Shown here piece after piece: positions 62,813-64,000 of a stretch of DNA of 64,000 nt. The stretch lies in NCBI GenBank assembly GCA_963841845.1, contig CAWJEG010000009.1, positions 186,001-250,000 of the forward strand, written 5' to 3'. The notes below the pieces were generated by a model. That model did no database searches. It was not told the DNA's origin and saw nothing but the letters and a program-made list of their open reading frames with translations. Each line of letters begins with the position of its first letter. Position 1 is the stretch's first letter. Origin of the DNA: CAVVGZ01 sp963841845. Lineage in GTDB: Bacteria > Chloroflexota > Anaerolineae > Anaerolineales > Anaerolineaceae. The position numbers were made by a program, and so were the translations under genes.

Positions 62813-63679
62813 ATGAAATTTGGTTTGGTCTTACCTACCTATGGGCCAGATTCCAGCCGGTCTGGAAATATCAATACAGCCCGAGCTGCCGAAGACCTGG
62901 GTTTTGATTCGATTTGGGTTACAGATCACCTTGCTCTGCCGGAAGAGGACTCCGATCGTTTTGGAAGAATCTTCGAGTCCATCTCGCTGATCAGTTTTTT
63001 AGCGGGAATGACAACTCAAATTAAGCTTGGAATTTCAGCATTGGTGCTGCCACAAAGAAATCCAGTTGAGGTGGCAAAGATGCTGTCAACTGTGGATCTC
63101 CTCTCTGGAGGACGATTCATTTTATCTGCCGGGGTCGGTTGGTCCTCAGGTGAATATTTTAACCTTAGCCAGAATTTTAACAACCGCGGCAAGCGAATGG
63201 ACGAAGCTGTCCAGGTGCTAAGGTTATTGTGGAGCGGGAGGGAGGTTGTATCCTTCAAGGGGAACTTCTACAATTTTGAGAATATTGTCCTCTCTCCACA
63301 GCCACTTCAAAAGGGTGGTCCGCCGATTTGGATAGCTGGAAATTCGCTGCCGGCCGTACATAGAGCTGCCAGGCTAGGGGATGGCTGGCATCCAACCTTG
63401 AAGCCGTTACCAAAATTCTTAAATGATATGAAAGAACTCCGCAGTCTGGTTGGCAGCCGGCCTTTTACTGTTTGTATGCGGATTAGCATGCCATTGCCTG
63501 ACGGTTTCCTGGATAACCGTGATAAGAAAAAGCCCGAGGATATCTTAATTGACCTGCTGAGGGATTATCAAGATGCGGGAGTAGATATGGCGGTGTTTGA
63601 TTTTTATGCGAGGAACCAGGCAGATCGTGAAAATCAAATAAAAACACTTATGACAACTATTGCCCCCGCTTTAGGGTAA
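62813..63679 (+). CDS. LLM-class flavin/F420-dependent oxidoreductase
   Basis: A 288-residue luciferase-like monooxygenase-fold protein: GLVLPTYGP at the start, AARAAEDLGFDSIWVTDHLA, LSTVDLLSGGRFILSAGVGWSSGEY, and PPIWIAGNSL. Proteins with this start often use F420, which Chloroflexota make, but flavin use cannot be ruled out. The substrate is unknown. It follows the carboxypeptidase by 43 bases and may share its transcript. Confidence 0.88.
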   Translation: MKFGLVLPTYGPDSSRSGNINTARAAEDLGFDSIWVTDHLALPEEDSDRFGRIFESISLISFLAGMTTQIKLGISALVLPQRNPVEVAKMLSTVDLLSGGRFILSAGVGWSSGEYFNLSQNFNNRGKRMDEAVQVLRLLWSGREVVSFKGNFYNFENIVLSPQPLQKGGPPIWIAGNSLPAVHRAARLGDGWHPTLKPLPKFLNDMKELRSLVGSRPFTVCMRISMPLPDGFLDNRDKKKPEDILIDLLRDYQDAGVDMAVFDFYARNQADRENQIKTLMTTIAPALG

Positions 63680-63714
63680 TAATCTTGAGAGGTTTTCTTG
63701 AATAATTGTAAAAA

Positions 63715-63745
63715 AACTTCCGGAGAGAATGCATTTCCGGAAGTT
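63715..63745 (-). terminator. terminator of the L,D-transpeptidase gene, possibly also of the LLM gene
   Basis: AACTTCCGG (63715-63723) pairs with CCGGAAGTT (63737-63745). An A-run before it gives a T-run on the minus strand, so it suits the leftward gene best. Confidence 0.75.
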
Positions 63746-63847
63746 AGGGTAAAACCAAAAAATTTTGTTATATAACAAAGAACGCTGATTTACCGGGATC
63801 CTGTCTCTGGAATTATGAATATCCCATCACACCTGTCAACATGCGGA

Positions 63848-64000
63848 TCAGGCACCACCGGCACCGTAAAAACTTGGGTCTGTTGGAGTCCTTCCCGATG
63901 GATCCCAAACGTATACCCAATCTCCGACATTGGCCCAATCATAAACCCACCGTGAATCTCCAACTGACATATTCACACAACCATGGGACTGTTCATAACC
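63848..64000 (-). CDS. L,D-transpeptidase (YkuD type), C-terminal end only
   Basis: The minus strand from the window edge reads 50 codons with SHGCVNMSVGDSRWVYDW, which contains the catalytic SHGC motif of YkuD-type L,D-transpeptidases, and stops at 63848. These enzymes cross-link cell-wall peptides. The N-terminus and start lie outside the window. Confidence 0.88.
   Translation of the reverse strand, partial: GYEQSHGCVNMSVGDSRWVYDWANVGDWVYVWDPSGRTPTDPSFYGAGGA

Overview
The window reads as ordinary chromosomal DNA of a Gram-positive-like or monoderm bacterium, most likely a Chloroflexota member of the Anaerolineae type. This is an inference, not a proven placement. It rests on T-box-controlled serS and valS genes, lone HPr and Enzyme I genes, a sortase, lipoprotein-type solute binders, tungsten-type aldehyde oxidoreductase, radical SAM proteins and a selenocysteine tRNA gene, with no outer-membrane or LPS genes. 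No rRNA, CRISPR array, prophage or intact insertion sequence was seen. Promoters are close to sigma70 consensus (several TTGACA-17-TATAAT). Layout: 0-7.5 kb holds the end of an OmpR-type regulator, a serine T-box with serS, a DUF456 membrane protein and a neighbour, a delta-1-pyrroline-5-carboxylate-dehydrogenase-like enzyme, and a hydroxyacid dehydrogenase with a HAD hydrolase. 7.7-12.2 kb holds rarA, a histidine phosphatase, a shattered rhodanese gene, and ptsI (frameshifted) with ptsH. 12.3-18.6 kb holds an MFS transporter, an unexplained highly structured intergenic region, a YgiQ-type radical SAM protein, a CDF metal exporter and a hemerythrin protein. 18.9-20 kb holds tRNA-Lys, tRNA-Gly, tRNA-Cys and a tandem-repeat array that begins at the 3' end of tRNA-Cys. 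20-31.9 kb holds an orphan sugar-type solute binder, a Nudix hydrolase, a valine T-box with valS, a large uncharacterised protein, mscL with a zinc-ribbon tail, a beta-hydroxyacid dehydrogenase and a polytopic glycosyltransferase-like protein. 32-40.9 kb holds a three-gene operon (quinate-dehydrogenase-like, nucleotidyltransferase, PAP2 phosphatase), a D-Ala-D-Ala-ligase-like ATP-grasp enzyme, selC, a site-2-type protease, a D-threonine-aldolase-like enzyme, a decayed diacylglycerol-kinase gene, a PlsC acyltransferase and a DNA-repair-type radical SAM protein. 40.9-50.9 kb is a coherent metabolic block: a five-gene branched-chain-amino-acid-type ABC transporter, a putrescine-type aminotransferase, a double-module Lrp/AsnC regulator and, divergently, an aldehyde:ferredoxin oxidoreductase. 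I infer uptake of an amine or omega-amino compound, transamination to an aldehyde, and ferredoxin-linked oxidation. 51-60 kb holds a rhomboid protease, gmk, an FmdB-type protein, a secreted HEWTH protein, and a MacAB-like exporter operon ending in an ELW-repeat protein joined to a sortase domain but broken by frameshifts. 60-64 kb holds a phosphoglycerate-dehydrogenase-like enzyme, an M32 carboxypeptidase, an LLM oxidoreductase and the end of an L,D-transpeptidase. Five loci have disrupted reading frames (rhodanese, ptsI, DAG kinase, AOR, ELW/sortase). The DAG-kinase locus is clearly decayed. The single-base shifts in ptsI and AOR could be sequence errors.
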